Source: Pictodentalium vernedei (lineage: Eukaryota > Mollusca > Scaphopoda > Dentaliida > Dentaliidae). From it: 64,000 nt of DNA. The stretch's first letter is position 1. Each line of letters opens with the position of its first letter. The stretch lies in the NCBI GenBank assembly GCA_031216915.1, contig CM062296.1:143882344-143946343 (forward strand), written 5' to 3'. Positions 1-11,514 of this stretch are shown here, in pieces. Both the position numbers and the translations under genes were made by a program. The notes under the pieces were generated by a model. The model ran no database searches, was not told where the DNA came from, and was given only the letters and a program-made list of their open reading frames with translations.

Positions 1-190
1 TCAGAAATCAGCCAATTGACTCAATGTATGGTGAAAAAAAAGTCAGGGAAACTTATTTCGGAACGATGAAAAGACAGAATGCAATAACTCTGCAAAAAAT
101 CATCCAACAAAGACCAAACTCAAACTCAATTTGTGGGGACCCATGACAAAGCCCATACCAGAAATCAGCCAATTATCTCAAAGTAAGATG
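1..190. repeat. Tandem repeat of about 158 bp, interrupted copy
   Basis: The opening sequence (GAAATCAGCCAATT followed by CTCAA) recurs near 161, and the second copy continues after the element at 192-1275. This shows a degenerate tandem array of about 158 bp that was split by that insertion. No coding potential was seen. Confidence 0.6.
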
Positions 191-191
191 A

Positions 192-1275
192 AACAAGAGG
201 CCCCAGGGTTCCTGAGGGCACTGACCTGACATGGTAGTCTAAATATCAAACCAGGAACTTGACTTGAATAAGCTGCATATGCCCCTCCTAAGGAAAGCAT
301 ATACCAACTAGATGAAGCGATTGTGACCACACAGGATTTTTCTTCTATTTTCAGTTCCTGCACTTTTACGTCCCAAAATTGAGATGAACGCATAAAAAAC
401 AGCTTTTTTTTTATTTTTGTTACGGAAATTTTCGAAGTCCCAAACAAAATATTTTCAGCCTAAAACTTTTTTTTCTTCTTAAAATTGACCAAAACGCATA
501 AAAAAACAAAAAACTAATTTCGGTCCAAAAATTTACTAAGTCCCACCCGGACCCCAAATTTTCAGTGTAGAAAAAAAAAAAATTTGTCTTAAAATTGACC
601 GAAACGCATAAAAAACAAAAAAAAAATTTCCCGGATTTCCCAAATTTTCAGCCTAAATATGAACCCAGGGACTTGGCTTAAACAAACTTGAATCTCATCC
701 CCCTAAGGATGCTGCATACCAAATATCAAAAGATTCTGTTTGGTAGATCTGAAGAACAAGATTTTTAAAGAATATTCCTCATACTGCATTAATTTAAACA
801 TTTGGGCTCCCATGGAGAGCCCAAATATGGACCCAGGGAATTGATTTCAATAAAAATGTGAAACAATCTTCCAAAGATGTTATATGTGAAATTTGAAAAC
901 TTTTGAAGCAGTGGTTTGGGAGAAAAGTAGTCTTACATGTTTTTCCCATTACCCACAGTGTTAAAAAATGTGACTCAGCACTTTTTCTACACCTCAAAAG
1001 GAAGCTGCACACCTTATATCAAGTCTCTGCTATTGCTGGTTCGTGAGAAGAAGATTTTTTAAAGATTCAGGCACACTTTTTGGGCATGGCCTTATCAAGG
1101 GGCGAGGCAACTTGATTTGAACAAAATCAAATTGCGATGTCATAAACTATTATCTCAAATATCAATTAAATTGGTTCAGCAGTTTGGGAGGAGAAGACGC
1201 AAACACCATGTTCACGGACGACAGACGGTGAGTGATCACTATAGCTCTCCTGACTGAAAGTCAGGTGAGCTAAAA
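192..1275 (+). mobile_element. Hairpin-ended array element, copy H1 (short form)
   Basis: It begins AACAAGAGGCCCC with a nearby GGCC complement and ends in a hairpin: AGCTCTCCTGACT, a 3-base loop, then AGTCAGGTGAGCT, followed by AAAA. A CACCTGA-type motif near the 5' end is complementary to the 3' TCAGGTG. The interior holds degenerate repeats of an 85-100 bp unit with long A runs and no reading frame. The flanks match one unit of the interrupted 158-bp array, so the empty site can be read and no clear target duplication is seen. By architecture it resembles a non-autonomous Helitron/Helentron-like element, which is inference. Confidence 0.6.
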
Positions 1276-1404
1276 AGATCAGGAAAACTGTTATTTCAGA
1301 ATGACGGACAAACAAGGGTAAATTAAACTATATGCGCCAGGCAATTTTATGGCTGAGATACAAAAACAATGTTTGCATAAAACTGCTGAAGAATTTCAAG
1401 ATAC

Positions 1405-1625
1405 CTTCAACAACTTCCTGTTAGCTTCTTTATTTTTATTTTCTTTGTCTTTTTTAATATTTTTATCTTTTTTCATCCTTCTCTGCTTCAAAGAAAGATT
1501 ATCTTTCAGTTTGAATTTTTTCTGCTGTTTCCGCTTCTTGTTCTGGGAAGGAATCTGTCCCAGCGACCCAAGCCTATTTGCCTCTTCCTCAGGGTCTGTA
1601 TCAGTTGCACTTGTGTCAACCAGTG
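1405..1625 (-). CDS. KMT2E: KMT2E/MLL5 (UpSET) homologue, exon after the PHD finger
   Basis: This internal exon encodes about 73 residues: an acidic SATDTDPEEE motif, then a strongly basic, lysine-rich stretch, probably a nuclear-localisation and linker region. It starts after a TTTTACAG acceptor with two bases that complete a codon begun by the exon at 4033-4172, giving the join EEIA-ALVDTSATD. Human KMT2E has RKRENMSDGDTSATESGDE, as I recall it, in the same place, directly after the PHD finger. It ends AAG before GTATCT in phase 0. The following exons, including the SET domain, lie beyond the left edge. The basic tail is low in complexity, so homology rests on the acidic motif, the phase match and the gene context. 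Confidence 0.8.
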
Positions 1626-3325
1626 CTGTAAAATGGATCAAATGATTTGAAAAAACATGTATGAAAGAATATTGTGAATAAAAATGAGCAATTTAGCAGC
1701 AATATCAATATTCTTAAGGTTTTACATCAGAAAGTAGAGACCAGACCTGTTAACCCTCCCTATTTCACCGGGAGACTCCTGGTTTGGCATCCAATCTCCT
1801 GCCCTCATGACAACCCCCTATTTTCTCCCGCTTTGTAATTTTCCAAACCGGTTTCCCGGTAATCCAACAATTTTTGTGTGTTTACAATACGAAAATCACG
1901 ATGCACGAGAGTCAGCAAGAGAATTAAGGGTTCCAGTTGACAGGTAAAACAGGGCTGTTCACATTTCGATGGCTCCACCCTGATTGGCCTGATGATAGAG
2001 ATTGACAACTCGCAGTCACACTACTCTTCTCACTCATCTCATCCCAGTTGTTAGGTGATATGAATGAATGGATATCCTGTACCATGTTATTTTGCATTAA
2101 AATTTAGAGTGAAAAAGTTGATAAAAATATGAAAAATATAAATCTTACTTTCAAATAGTTGAATACTTTGAATCCAATAAAAAATAATAAAATTTTGATT
2201 ATATTCTATTGTTTACTCTCTGGGTTTCCCAAACTATCAGTGTGAAGTGATGTAAACTGTAGGTAAAGAGGATCATGTGAGGTGCACAATGGGTTCAAAT
2301 AATCAATATTACACTGAAAATATTGAAATTTTGAGAAAAAAATACCTGGTGAATTTTTCTAAATCTTCAGTAATAATCCTTGTCATTCATTCAACATATG
2401 AACCCACCAATCATTGCTGCTAATATTTTTTCACACTAAAGAAAATAGATTCTGCACAAGACAACCGTGTACTTGGAAACTGAAGCACTGTTCAATAGGG
2501 GTTATCCCAGTCTATAAATATCTTTGTTTAGACTACCTGAAATTGATGTTTCAGCCAACTTGAAACTTGGGGAATGAGCTTTGACGTGGGTACTTTCTAG
2601 TTCAGTGAGAAGAAGGGGGCAGGGAGGGAGCTGCCACTAAGTTCAGATTGCTGAATTACCCCACTTTCCTACATACACATTCATAACATCAGGTACTGAC
2701 ATCATTTTTGAAAGCTCTCAATGAGAGCTTTCCAAAGAATAATGCAACAAACCAAATGTTATGAATGCGGGAAATGCAAAGAACCAAATGTTATGAATGC
2801 GGGAAATTCTTACGCAACTTGCAATGTACCTTCGTTCAGTCACTATGTAAAAAGGGCTCTGTCATATTGCCCATAGTGTATAATGGCAGTGAATTTTGAC
2901 GTGCACAGAAATCTCCCTGACAAGCATGGAAATCTCCCCGAGAGCTCAACAAAATTTCCCTGTCAGCTGCATTCCGAGATTAACAGGTCTGGTAGAGACT
3001 GTCATGCATGCTTTACAAATTCAAGTTCCTACACAAACATTTTCAAATTCAAAATGTTTAAAGAAAGTTCTTGCTGAAAACTAAATAAGTCCAACAACTT
3101 GACCCACATAAAACATTTCAGCAAGATATTCATCTGAATGCATCACAATAAAATATAACTCTGACCAATCCCATTTTGAGTAAATAATAATTTTCACACT
3201 TCAACTAAATTACAATTTGCTCTGAAATGAAGAATAAAGCATTCGATATTCAGGAAATTATTTTCACACTCCAAAATTCACATTTTAAGTGAGACTCAAA
3301 AATAAAATATCTAAATCGGTATATA
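1626..3325. other. Intron sequence of the KMT2E homologue
   Basis: No gene was recognised. The stretch is AT-rich. Near 2746-2809 a 32-bp unit containing CCAAATGTTATGAATGCGGG is repeated directly twice. Short open frames near 2883-3084 have no recognisable motif. Confidence 0.5.
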
Positions 3326-3755
3326 CAGTGGAGCCCACTTAATTGGATATCTCCTAACTGAATAACCCTGTTAATTGAATATAATTTCCCAACACAAAAC
3401 CATTTACCATACCTCCAGTACAATTTTGACCCGTTAATTAACTATAGGTTATAGAGTAAACTCCTGTTAATTGAATAAAAAATCTTGTAACCTGCCGAGA
3501 AATTACCCCCGACTCTCTCCAATTTTTCTTTGTTTATAGACCTATTTGGCCTCAGTACATCCAATATAGGCATTTAATGTACTATATCTTGTTTGACAGA
3601 GCTCATAGACCTCTGTCAAACAAGATATAATACAATAAATGCTAAGTATATCTCTAGAATACAGGAAAATGACACAATTCCTGTTAATTGAATACTCTGG
3701 TTAATTGAATAATTTTCATTGGCAAATTGACTATTCAATTAACAGGGTTCCACTG
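3326..3755. mobile_element. pogo/Tigger-like MITE, copy A
   Basis: A 430-bp non-autonomous element flanked by TA on both sides. The termini are CAGTGGAGCCCACTTAATTG and the inverted ...AACAGGGTTCCACTG. Several internal copies of GTTAATTGAATA occur. The centre is a near-perfect palindrome, TCTTGTTTGACAGAGCTC against its complement, with a 3-base loop. The TA duplication and CAGTGG ends are typical of pogo/Tigger elements of the Tc1/mariner superfamily. No transposase frame is present. Confidence 0.8.
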
Positions 3756-4032
3756 TATTATTTGACAGAGTTCTCCTAGTCTAACAAGATCTTCTGAATA
3801 TGAATTACAAAGTTAATTCTTAAGCAAATTTAATTCTTAAGTGATTTCTATCTAGTCAGGCAAAACCGCACAAGAAATCAGTGCCCTCAAGAATTCCAGG
3901 TTGTTGACGGTTGTGGGTGAAATTTCTGAAAAACTGTCAAAGCCGTTCAAGGGTCAACTGCTTTCAACAAGAAAGTTACTGAATAACATCACCTGCCAAG
4001 TTTCATAATTTATTATTGATTATTAATATCAC

Positions 4033-4172
4033 CTGCTATTTCTTCCCTCCTTCTCGTTTGTATCTGTTTAGCCCTCAATACATCAATAATCCTTGGTTCA
4101 CACCTTTCACAATTGTATGTATCAGGGATATTAGTTCGATCCAGGAGCATGCAATCAATGTGCTGCCACACA
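4033..4172 (-). CDS. KMT2E: KMT2E/MLL5 (UpSET) homologue, second half of the PHD finger
   Basis: A 140-base exon encoding the zinc-binding histidine and last cysteines of a C4HC3 PHD finger: SVWQHIDC, then [10 protein letters not shown], followed by a basic RRREE helix-like stretch. It closely follows human KMT2E ([20 protein letters not shown] as recalled). The PHD finger of this family reads H3K4me3 on chromatin, and the tryptophan is part of that reader surface. The acceptor is TTTTCAG; the first base T completes the serine codon begun by AG at the end of the exon at 14312-14556. The exon ends in one base before GTGATA, matching the two-base start of the next exon. These phase matches across three exons make the model secure. 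Confidence 0.93.
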
Positions 4173-4339
4173 CTGAAAACAAAAACAAATTCTTTGTTAA
4201 TCATTTCCCCCAACACAACCAAACACAACAACAAATTCTCTGTTATCTCTTTTCCCATCACAACTAAATACAAAAACAAATTCTTTGTTAACCATTTCCC
4301 CAACACAACAAAATAATGGCACTTTGCAAAAACAGTACT

Positions 4340-4475
4340 TAAATAATCAATAATTTTTTAATTTTTTGCCCTCAAAGCATAGCTTACGACACATCACGGA
4401 AACGTGCTGAACAAACTCGTTCTTACGATAAGTCATAAGCTATGTTTTGGAGACAATCCAAGCAATGACTTTTGT
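4340..4475. mobile_element. Fragment of the TTAA-flanked palindromic MITE family
   Basis: It contains the family's core, CATAGCTTACGAC then AACTCGTTC and the complementary CATAAGCTATG, in degraded form. Neither terminal CCCTTTACC end is intact. It lies in the large KMT2E intron. Confidence 0.45.
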
Positions 4476-4771
4476 GAATTTCGCTGGTAAGTTTTGGCCA
4501 TCACATTTATTAAACAGTGTTTAAAGACATATATTTTTGCACAATGGCTAATCTTGACCACAACATGGATAAAACGTCAAGTCCAGCTAATCATTTATAT
4601 CCATTCCATGTTGCCCATTATAGATTACTTCCACCACAAGCCTTGGCTACCAAGTTTTATTTTACCAGTAAAACAGAACTTTTCCACCAGACCCTCCCAC
4701 ATGGTCCTTTTAGCTGTCGTGAGCTCTCTTTTTATAACCAATGCAAACTTAAAAAAAATAAAAATTATATA

Positions 4772-5126
4772 TATTTATTTATTTATTGATGTTTAAGGTC
4801 ACATATTTATGCACAATGGCTAATCATGACCGTGTCAGTTTTACGAGTGGAGGAAGCCGGAGTACCCGGAGAGAACCACCGAGCAGCTGCCAGCTCCCCA
4901 ACATCGTAACTTCGTACTGCAGCACAGGCAGGGTTAGATTGGTTGAAGAAAAGCGTACCATCGACGTGCAGTACGCCTTAGTACACGGTGTCATCGTGCC
5001 CCCACATGGGCAATGGGGGTGAAGTGTCTTGCCCAAGGACACAACGCGGTTGCCGCAGGTGGGATTCGAACCGAGGACCTCTCGGCTTGCAGCCTGCACC
5101 TCTACCTACTGAGCCACCACGCCCCC
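4772..5126 (-). mobile_element. tRNA-derived SINE, copy S1
   Basis: Read on the minus strand it starts with a tRNA-like head carrying an A-box-like TGGCTCAGTAGGTAGAG and a B-box-like GGTTCGAATCC. Next come the core TTGTGTCCTTGGGCAAGACA and a conserved body ending near GCATAAATATGTGACC, with a (TAAA)n tail. The TGTCCTTGGGCAAG core is found in several widespread invertebrate SINE families (MetaSINE-like, from memory). Open frames across it are incidental. Confidence 0.85.
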
Positions 5127-5876
5127 AAATGAAAATTAAATGGTTTATGTCGGATATTTTACCCAAGTTTATAAAATTGACAAATTTCTCCATTGAGTGC
5201 AATAAGGCTTTGCAATGCTTTGCAATGTAAAGCCTTCTTGCACTCAAGGGACGAAATACACCACCACCCATGCTATTCTGTACATTATGAGGCCAAAAAC
5301 CTAAAAAAAAAAAAATTTCACAAGCACTAACCGTTACTTTAGCTAAAGGTTTTATTGTTCACCCATCACAACCATATGATGCTTGCAAAAAATATTTTTT
5401 CTTGAATAGCTGGAATTTTCATGATTGCCTTCAAAATCTAGATAATCACATCTCCAAGATATGAGTTTGTTGCAATGAAGGATCATAAGCTATGTTTTAT
5501 AGGCAATAATTGAAAAACCAGCATGTACTAAAATTTGGTTGCTTACTGTGAATAGTGCTGAATGGATATACCATTGCAGAAGGAAAAGGGTTACTCTTTT
5601 ATCAAACAAAGCAGCAAAATCTATCTCGTTAACCTCTTTCGGAATTACGATTGTAAAGGTACATATAGAATAGGTTAACAAGGATTACGCATCGTCGATG
5701 CAGGGTAAGTTTTTTTTGCACATGTACGTAAGGCTTGTCATTATAAGAAAATCAAATCCATTGATATTTGTTCTAGTTATCACGTTAATGAGCTGAAAAC
5801 AGTCAAAAATTAACTAATTAAGGGCCATAACTCGGCTCAGTATGGCAAAACAACACCAGGTTTCAAACATTGTTAA

Positions 5877-6133
5877 CCTTTTACACAACATAATTGAATA
5901 AAACCAGACCAGTGCTAACCACAAAAATCACCATTTAATTTTCATTATTTTTTCTCTTTTTTGGGTCCCAGAATCATAGCTTTCGACCCATCATTAAAAC
6001 AAGCTTGTTGAGCTCGTTCCAATGACAGGTCATAAGCTAGGCATCTTACACAAAAAAATGAAAAAAAAATTTTTTGTACTTATTCAAGATTTTTGTTGGC
6101 AATTGTCATCAGCCTTTCGTGTTTGGTAAAGGG
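5877..6133. mobile_element. piggyBac-like MITE, copy P7
   Basis: A 257-bp element flanked by TTAA (5873-5876 and 6134-6137), with ends CCTTTTACACAACATAA and GGTAAAGGG. It holds the family core around AGCTTTCGACCCATC and GAGCTCGTTCC, with a degraded palindrome. TTAA duplication with ends starting CCC/CCT is the piggyBac signature. No transposase is encoded. Confidence 0.7.
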
Positions 6134-6174
6134 TTAAGAAGTCTCACATACCAAATGTTGACCAAATGTTTGTA

Positions 6175-6720
6175 CAAAAATTAATGTGCATGCAGATTCC
6201 ATCTGTTTACTTCTATCTGTGACATTGAACTTCATATGCGACACATCTTCTGGTGGTGTTGCAAATGAAACATTAGTTTTATCCTAATATTTACTTCCAC
6301 TGCAAAGCAGACACAAAGAAGTTGATGCGCATGCCAATTCCTTCTTTGAGACGTCTATCCATGGCCTTGACCTTGTGGGATCAGTCTTAAGTTTATATGC
6401 AATGCATTGGTGCCGCTACAGAGAAAATAACATTTTTATTTTGATATTTCATTCCATTAAAAAGTGATTAGTTGGACACAAAAATGTTTTGGCGCGGGCT
6501 GATTCCTTGTTTCAACCTATATCTGACCTCAAACTTGTGAGCATGACCTTGGAAGTTTACACACAACAAACCATCTGACGGTGTAAACAGGTAATATAAT
6601 TTTCATTCCAATATCTCATACCCCTCAAAAGTTATGAGCTAGGACAAAAAAAATGAATATGCTTGCAGATTCTTTCTTTTGGCCTCTGTGACCTTGACGG
6701 CCTGGTCTCAACATTGATAT
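6175..6720. repeat. Degenerate tandem array, unit about 155 bp
   Basis: About four diverged units begin near 6180, 6330, 6485 and 6650. Each has a GCATGC..GATTC segment followed by a TGACCTTGACC-like segment. No protein-coding capacity was seen. It may be the interior of another array-bearing element whose ends I could not place. Confidence 0.5.
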
Positions 6721-7208
6721 GTATTTTATCTATTTTTGCTGAAATTTTTTATTATCATTTTTGTATTTGTATCTCATGAAGTTATGCATATTATCACCAT
6801 GCCATAATCATGAGCAAGCTATAGCACAGCACTCCTGGAAAGTAGTGAGGTTAGGAATCTTGCTTATGGGTACAATGCAAATAACTCTGGCTAAATTAAA
6901 TTTCTTGATCATGAGTCTGATATGTCAACTGGTGAGAGAATGTGTTCAGTCTTCAGCTCATGAAAATGAAATATCTACATCTAACAGTCAATAAAACCCA
7001 TCTGATGAGTCACATGTGAAAGCCTGCTGCATGATTTCTGTTAAATATAATATTGCAAATGAAATTTTACTGTTGCAAGTGATGAAAGTACAGTGGAGCC
7101 CTGTTAATTGAATAGCCACTTTACCAGTGAAAAGTATTCAATTAACAGGAGTATTCAATTAACCCTTTACCCAACATAACGGCCAAAATCAGCCAGTGTT
7201 ATTCACAA

Positions 7209-8990
7209 TGAAAGTGTCAATGACACTGTAGCTTAACGTGACTGTGTGTTGAGTTTGATTAAAAGGATAATGTTCAATGTTTATGAAAGGATTATGAAAT
7301 AAGACAAGAATTGTGATAATTGGGAATATGTTAATTTCTGTTCCCTGCATGCTATGTTTTCAATAAAAATAATTTGAGGTGTAGACTGTACTGAAGAATT
7401 GAGGGGTGGGTTAATGTGGCCCTCACAGTTAATGTTTGTGGCCCTCACAGTTAATGTATGTCAACCAAAAGTAACAAATTATGGTGAAATTATTCCAAAA
7501 TGAGTCATCCTATCAAGTTACAATGAAATCCCTTCATAAATTCGGCATGTTGACTGTGCTAAAGGTTTTCGGGATTCGGGCCTGTGTAGCAACCAAAAGG
7601 GGACATCCTCATCTAGACATCATACAGAGTCATCCTAACAAGTTACAATGAAATCCGTCCATATTAAATATGACCTGTAGGTTGTGCTAAAAGTTCTTGG
7701 GTTTTGGGCTTGGGCAACCATCACGGTTGACAGATCATGACCAGAAGGGGACATTCTCATCTAGATATTAAACAGAGTCATCCTGCCAAGTTACCATGAA
7801 ATCTCTTCGCAAATACTACCTGTAGTCTGTGCTAAAGTTTTTCGGGTTTTGGGCTCGGGTAGCCATCATGGTTGACCGATCGCGAACAAAGGGGATGTCC
7901 TCATCTAGACATTATACTGAGTCACCCTACCAAGTTACAATGAAATCCCTTCATAAATGCGACCTGTAGTCTGTGCTAAAGGTGTTTGGGTTTTTGGCTC
8001 GGGCAGCCATCATGGCTGAACGATTGTGCCCAAAATGGGACGTTCTCATCTTGACATTATCTAGAGTCATCCTACCAAGTTATGATGATATCCCTTAATA
8101 AATATGACCTGTAGAGTGTGCTACAGGTTTTCGGGCCCCTGCAGGCCTGAAAATAAGCAATCTTGACATTTGCAGAATAAGGTCCCCAGAGGGTGAATTT
8201 GATGATGCTATCCCATATAATGGGCCTATTTATCCTCTGGGTACCTCTTTCTGTTTAGTTTTGAGACCCTGATTCAGATTGAGGTTCAGAGGGTAAATTT
8301 AGTGCTGCTACCCTGCTGTGCAGGGTAGCATCACTAAATTCACCCTCTGAAGACCTCAGTTGACCAATCACGACCAAAATGGGACGTTCTCATCTAGACA
8401 TTATACAGAGTTATCCTACCAAGTTACCATGAAATCCCTCCATAAATACGACCTGTAGACTGTGCTAAAGGTTTTCTGGTTTTGGGCTCAGGCAGTCGTC
8501 ACGGTTGACAGATCGTGAGCAAATGGGGAAGTTCTCATCTAGACATCATACTGAGTCATCCTACCAAGTTACAATGAAATCCCTCCATATTAAATATGAT
8601 CTGTAGACTGTTCTAGAAGTTTTTGGGTTTCGGGCTTGGGCAGCCGTCACGGTTGACAGATCATGACCAAAAGGGGACGTTCTCATCTAGATATTATACA
8701 GAGTCATCCTACCAAGTTACCATGAAATCCCTTCATAAATACAACCTGTAAACTGTGCTAAAGGTTTTTCGGGTTTTGGGCTCGGGCAGCCATCACAGTT
8801 GACCGATCACGACCAAAAGGGGACGTTCTCATCTAGACATGACCTCAAACCTGCATATGAAATTACGTGATGATCGGACAAGAACTACAGGGTGTAGCCT
8901 GTGCTAAAGGAAAATGTGAAATCACAGACTAATAGACTTCCGCAGGCGTGATGGCAATAGCTTATCTTGACTTTGTCAAGTTGAGCTAAA
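7209..8990 (+). mobile_element. Hairpin-ended element with 147-bp internal array
   Basis: The 5' end carries a hairpin (AGTGTC, AT, GACACT) followed by AGCTTAAC. The 3' end is a hairpin (AGCTTATCTTGAC, TTT, GTCAAGTTGAGCT) followed by AAA, so the subterminal AGCTTAAC pairs imperfectly with the 3' GTTGAGCT. Between them lie about eight units of about 147 bp, marked by GAGTCATCCTACCAAGTTAC near 7502, 7627, 7767, 7918, 8065, 8406, 8553 and 8700. The piggyBac-like copy at 45.5 kb gives the empty site (TATTCACAAATT) without a clear duplication. Helitron/Helentron-like by inference. Confidence 0.6.
8142..8352. mobile_element. hAT-like MITE family M, partial copy M1
   Basis: It begins CAGGCCTGAAAATAAGC and holds the palindromic centre CTACCCTGCTGTGCAGGGTAG. 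The right terminus is missing: it stops after CACCCTCTGAAGACCTC and the 147-bp array resumes. It interrupts one array unit and replaces part of it. Confidence 0.65.
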
Positions 8991-9314
8991 AATTGCCTTT
9001 CAATTTTCATTATTTTTTCATTTTTTGTTTCTAAAACATAGCATGCTGAGCTCGTTCCCATGCAGGGTCATAAGCTATGTTTTGACGCAAAAAATTAATA
9101 AAATTGTTATTCAATAATTTTGTTTATAAGTGTTGTCTGCTTTTCATGTTAGGTAAAGGGTTAACAGGGAACTGATTATTTTTATTGTGTTCTGAAGATA
9201 AATTAATTTTTATTCTATTATATCTTGCTTGACCGAGCTCATGGAACTCTGTCAAACCAGACATAATAGATTAAATGTCTCTATTGGATGTACTGATGCC
9301 AAAAAAGGTATATA

Positions 9315-11514
9315 AACAAGAGGCCCCAAGGGGCCTGAGGGCGCTCACCTGACATGGTAGCCTAAATATCAACCCAGAGAATTGATTTCAACAAGTTGCA
9401 TCTGCTCCTCCTAAGAAAAGCTTTTACCAAATATCCAAAGATTCTGACCAGTGGATCTAAAAAAAAAAGAAGATTTTTAAAGAATATTCCTCATATTGGA
9501 CTAAGTTATAATTCGGGCTCCCACAGGGACTTGGCTTTAACAAACTTGAACCTCACCCCCCTAAGGATGCTGCACACCAAATATCAAAACATTCCGACTG
9601 CTGGATCTGAAGAAGAAGATTTTTAAAGAAAATTCCTCATTTTGAACTAAGTTATAATTCAAGCTCCTACAGTGAGTCCAAATATGGACCTAGAGACTTG
9701 GCTTGAACAAACTTGAATCTCACCCCCCTAAGCATGGTGCATGCCCAATGTCAAAAGATTCTGCCTGCTGGATCTTGAGAAGAAGATTTTCAAAGAAATT
9801 TGCCTGAAATGCACTAAGTTCGAATTCAAGCTTCTAGTGAGCCCAAATATGAACCTAGGGAGCCGATTTGAACAAACTTGAATCAGATCCCCTCCACAAT
9901 GTTGCACACCAAATATCAAAAGATTCTGCCTGCTGAATCTGGAGAAGAAGATTTTTAAAGAAATTTGCCTGAAATGCACTACGTCCGAATTCGAGCTTCT
10001 ATAGTGAGCCCAAATATGAATCCAGGGGGCCATTTTGAACAAACTTGAATCAGATCCACCCTACAATGTTGCATACCAAATATCAAAAGATTCTGCCTGC
10101 TCGATCTGGAGAAGAAGATTTTTTAAGAAATTTGCCTGAAATGCACTATGTTCGAATTCAGGCTTCTATAGTGAGCCAAATATGAATCCAGGGAGCCGAT
10201 TTGAACAAATCTGAATCAGCTCCACCCCACAATGTTGCAAACCAAATATCAAAAGATTCTGCCTGCTGGATCTGGAGAAGAACATTTTTGAAGAAATTTG
10301 CCTGAAATGCACTAAGTTCGAATTCGAGCTTCTATACTGAGCCCAAATATAAACCCAGGGGGCCGATTTGAACAAACTTGAATCAGATCCACCCCACAAT
10401 GTTGCATACCAAATATCAAAAGATTTTGCCTGCTGGATCTGGAGAAGAAGATTTTTGAAGAAATTTGCCTGAAATGCACTAAGTTCGAATTCGGGCTTCT
10501 ATAGTGAGCCCAAATATGAATCCAAGGGGCCAATTTGAACAAACTTGAATCAGATCCAGCCCACAATGTTGCATACCCAATATCAAAAGATTCTGCCTGC
10601 TGGATCTGGAGAAGAAGATTTTTTAAGAAATTTGCCTGAAATGCACTAAGTTCAAAATCGGGCTCCTATACTAAGCCCAAATATGAACCCAGGGGGCCGA
10701 TTTGAACAAACTTGAATCAGATCCACCCTACAATGTTGCATACCAAATATAAAAAGATTCTGCCTGCTGGATCTGGAGAAGAAGATTTTTTAATCTTTTT
10801 CCCATTGCCTACAGTGTTAAAAAGTGCTGACTCGGCACTTTTTCAAAGTCCTGAAAAAAGTACCTTGTGATCAAACCGATAGAGATTTTTTTTAACCATT
10901 CTATTCTACTGGATAAAAGTAAGCTTTATACAAAATAAGAATTCTCTGTGCCGTGTAGTTTTGGAGATATGGCAGTTTTAAGGTTTTTCCTATTTTTAGC
11001 TCCCGAGGTTCCCAAAGGGCAATGAGAAAAAAAAAAAAATTTTGTATCAATCATCTACTTATGACCCATTATCATCTCATGTCAAATTTGGTTCAAATCG
11101 ACCTGACGGTTCTGAAAATAGAAATTTTAGGCGTGGCCAAAATTTTTGCCCCTCCCGTAACGAAGGCAAATAATGCCCTACAAACTTCTCTTGAACAAAC
11201 TTGAGTCTACACCTCAAAAGGAAGCTGCATACCAAATATCAAGTCTCTGCTATTGCTGGTTCTTGAGAAGAAGATTTTTTAAGAATTGGAGCATTTTTGC
11301 CCCATCCCTCTGCTCAATATGAGCTGAAACCTAATTTGACAAAAAATCAAAATGCCCTTATATAACCCCTACTCACATGAAATTTCATTAATATGCGGCC
11401 AGTGGTTTGGGAGAAAAAGGCCCAAACACCACCTTCACGACTTACGCCGGACGACGGACGCCGGACGAAAAGTGATCAGAATAGCTCACCCTGACTTTCA
11501 GTCAGGTGAGCTAA
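9315..11514 (+). mobile_element. Hairpin-ended array element, copy H2 (full form)
   Basis: The start is AACAAGAGGCCCCAAGGGGC, a perfect GGCCCC/GGGGCC hairpin, followed by GCTCACCTGACATGG. The end is a hairpin of AGCTCACCCTGACT, TTC, AGTCAGGTGAGCT followed by AA. The middle (about 9830-10790) is an array of about 167-bp units, with GATCC-containing landmarks near 9884, 10051, 10216, 10384, 10551 and 10718. Minus-strand open frames in the array are by-products: the period is not a multiple of three and successive frames shift. It sits inside pogo copy B. Confidence 0.65.

Larger units (their letters stand above)
7163..9160. mobile_element. piggyBac-like element, copy P1, carrying an array element
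   Basis: It is flanked by TTAA (7159-7162, 9161-9164), with ends CCCTTTACCCAACATAACGG and GGTAAAGGG. The empty site (CAATTAACAGGGA) is seen in the pogo copy at 47.7 kb, which confirms the TTAA duplication. The original short MITE remains at 7163-7208 and 8991-9160. The rest is the array element at 7209-8990. No transposase is present. Confidence 0.8.

Noticed and set aside
1349-1645. 98-codon plus-strand frame
   Set aside because: It is antisense to the lysine-rich KMT2E exon; its Phe/Leu/Ser-rich composition is the complement of lysine codons.
4786-5271. Several frames on both strands, and the tRNA-like boxes as a tRNA gene
   Set aside because: They lie in a tRNA-derived SINE with body and tail; no full cloverleaf is present.
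7502-8840. Regular 147-bp repeats considered as a CRISPR-like or coding array
   Set aside because: The units are diverged along their whole length, with no unique spacers, no frame and a eukaryotic transposon context.
9728-10566. Chain of overlapping minus-strand open frames with similar proteins (IWAQYRSPN.., FFSRSSRQNLL)
   Set aside because: They are read from the 167-bp array; the period is not a multiple of three and successive frames shift. The same holds at 29434-30189.
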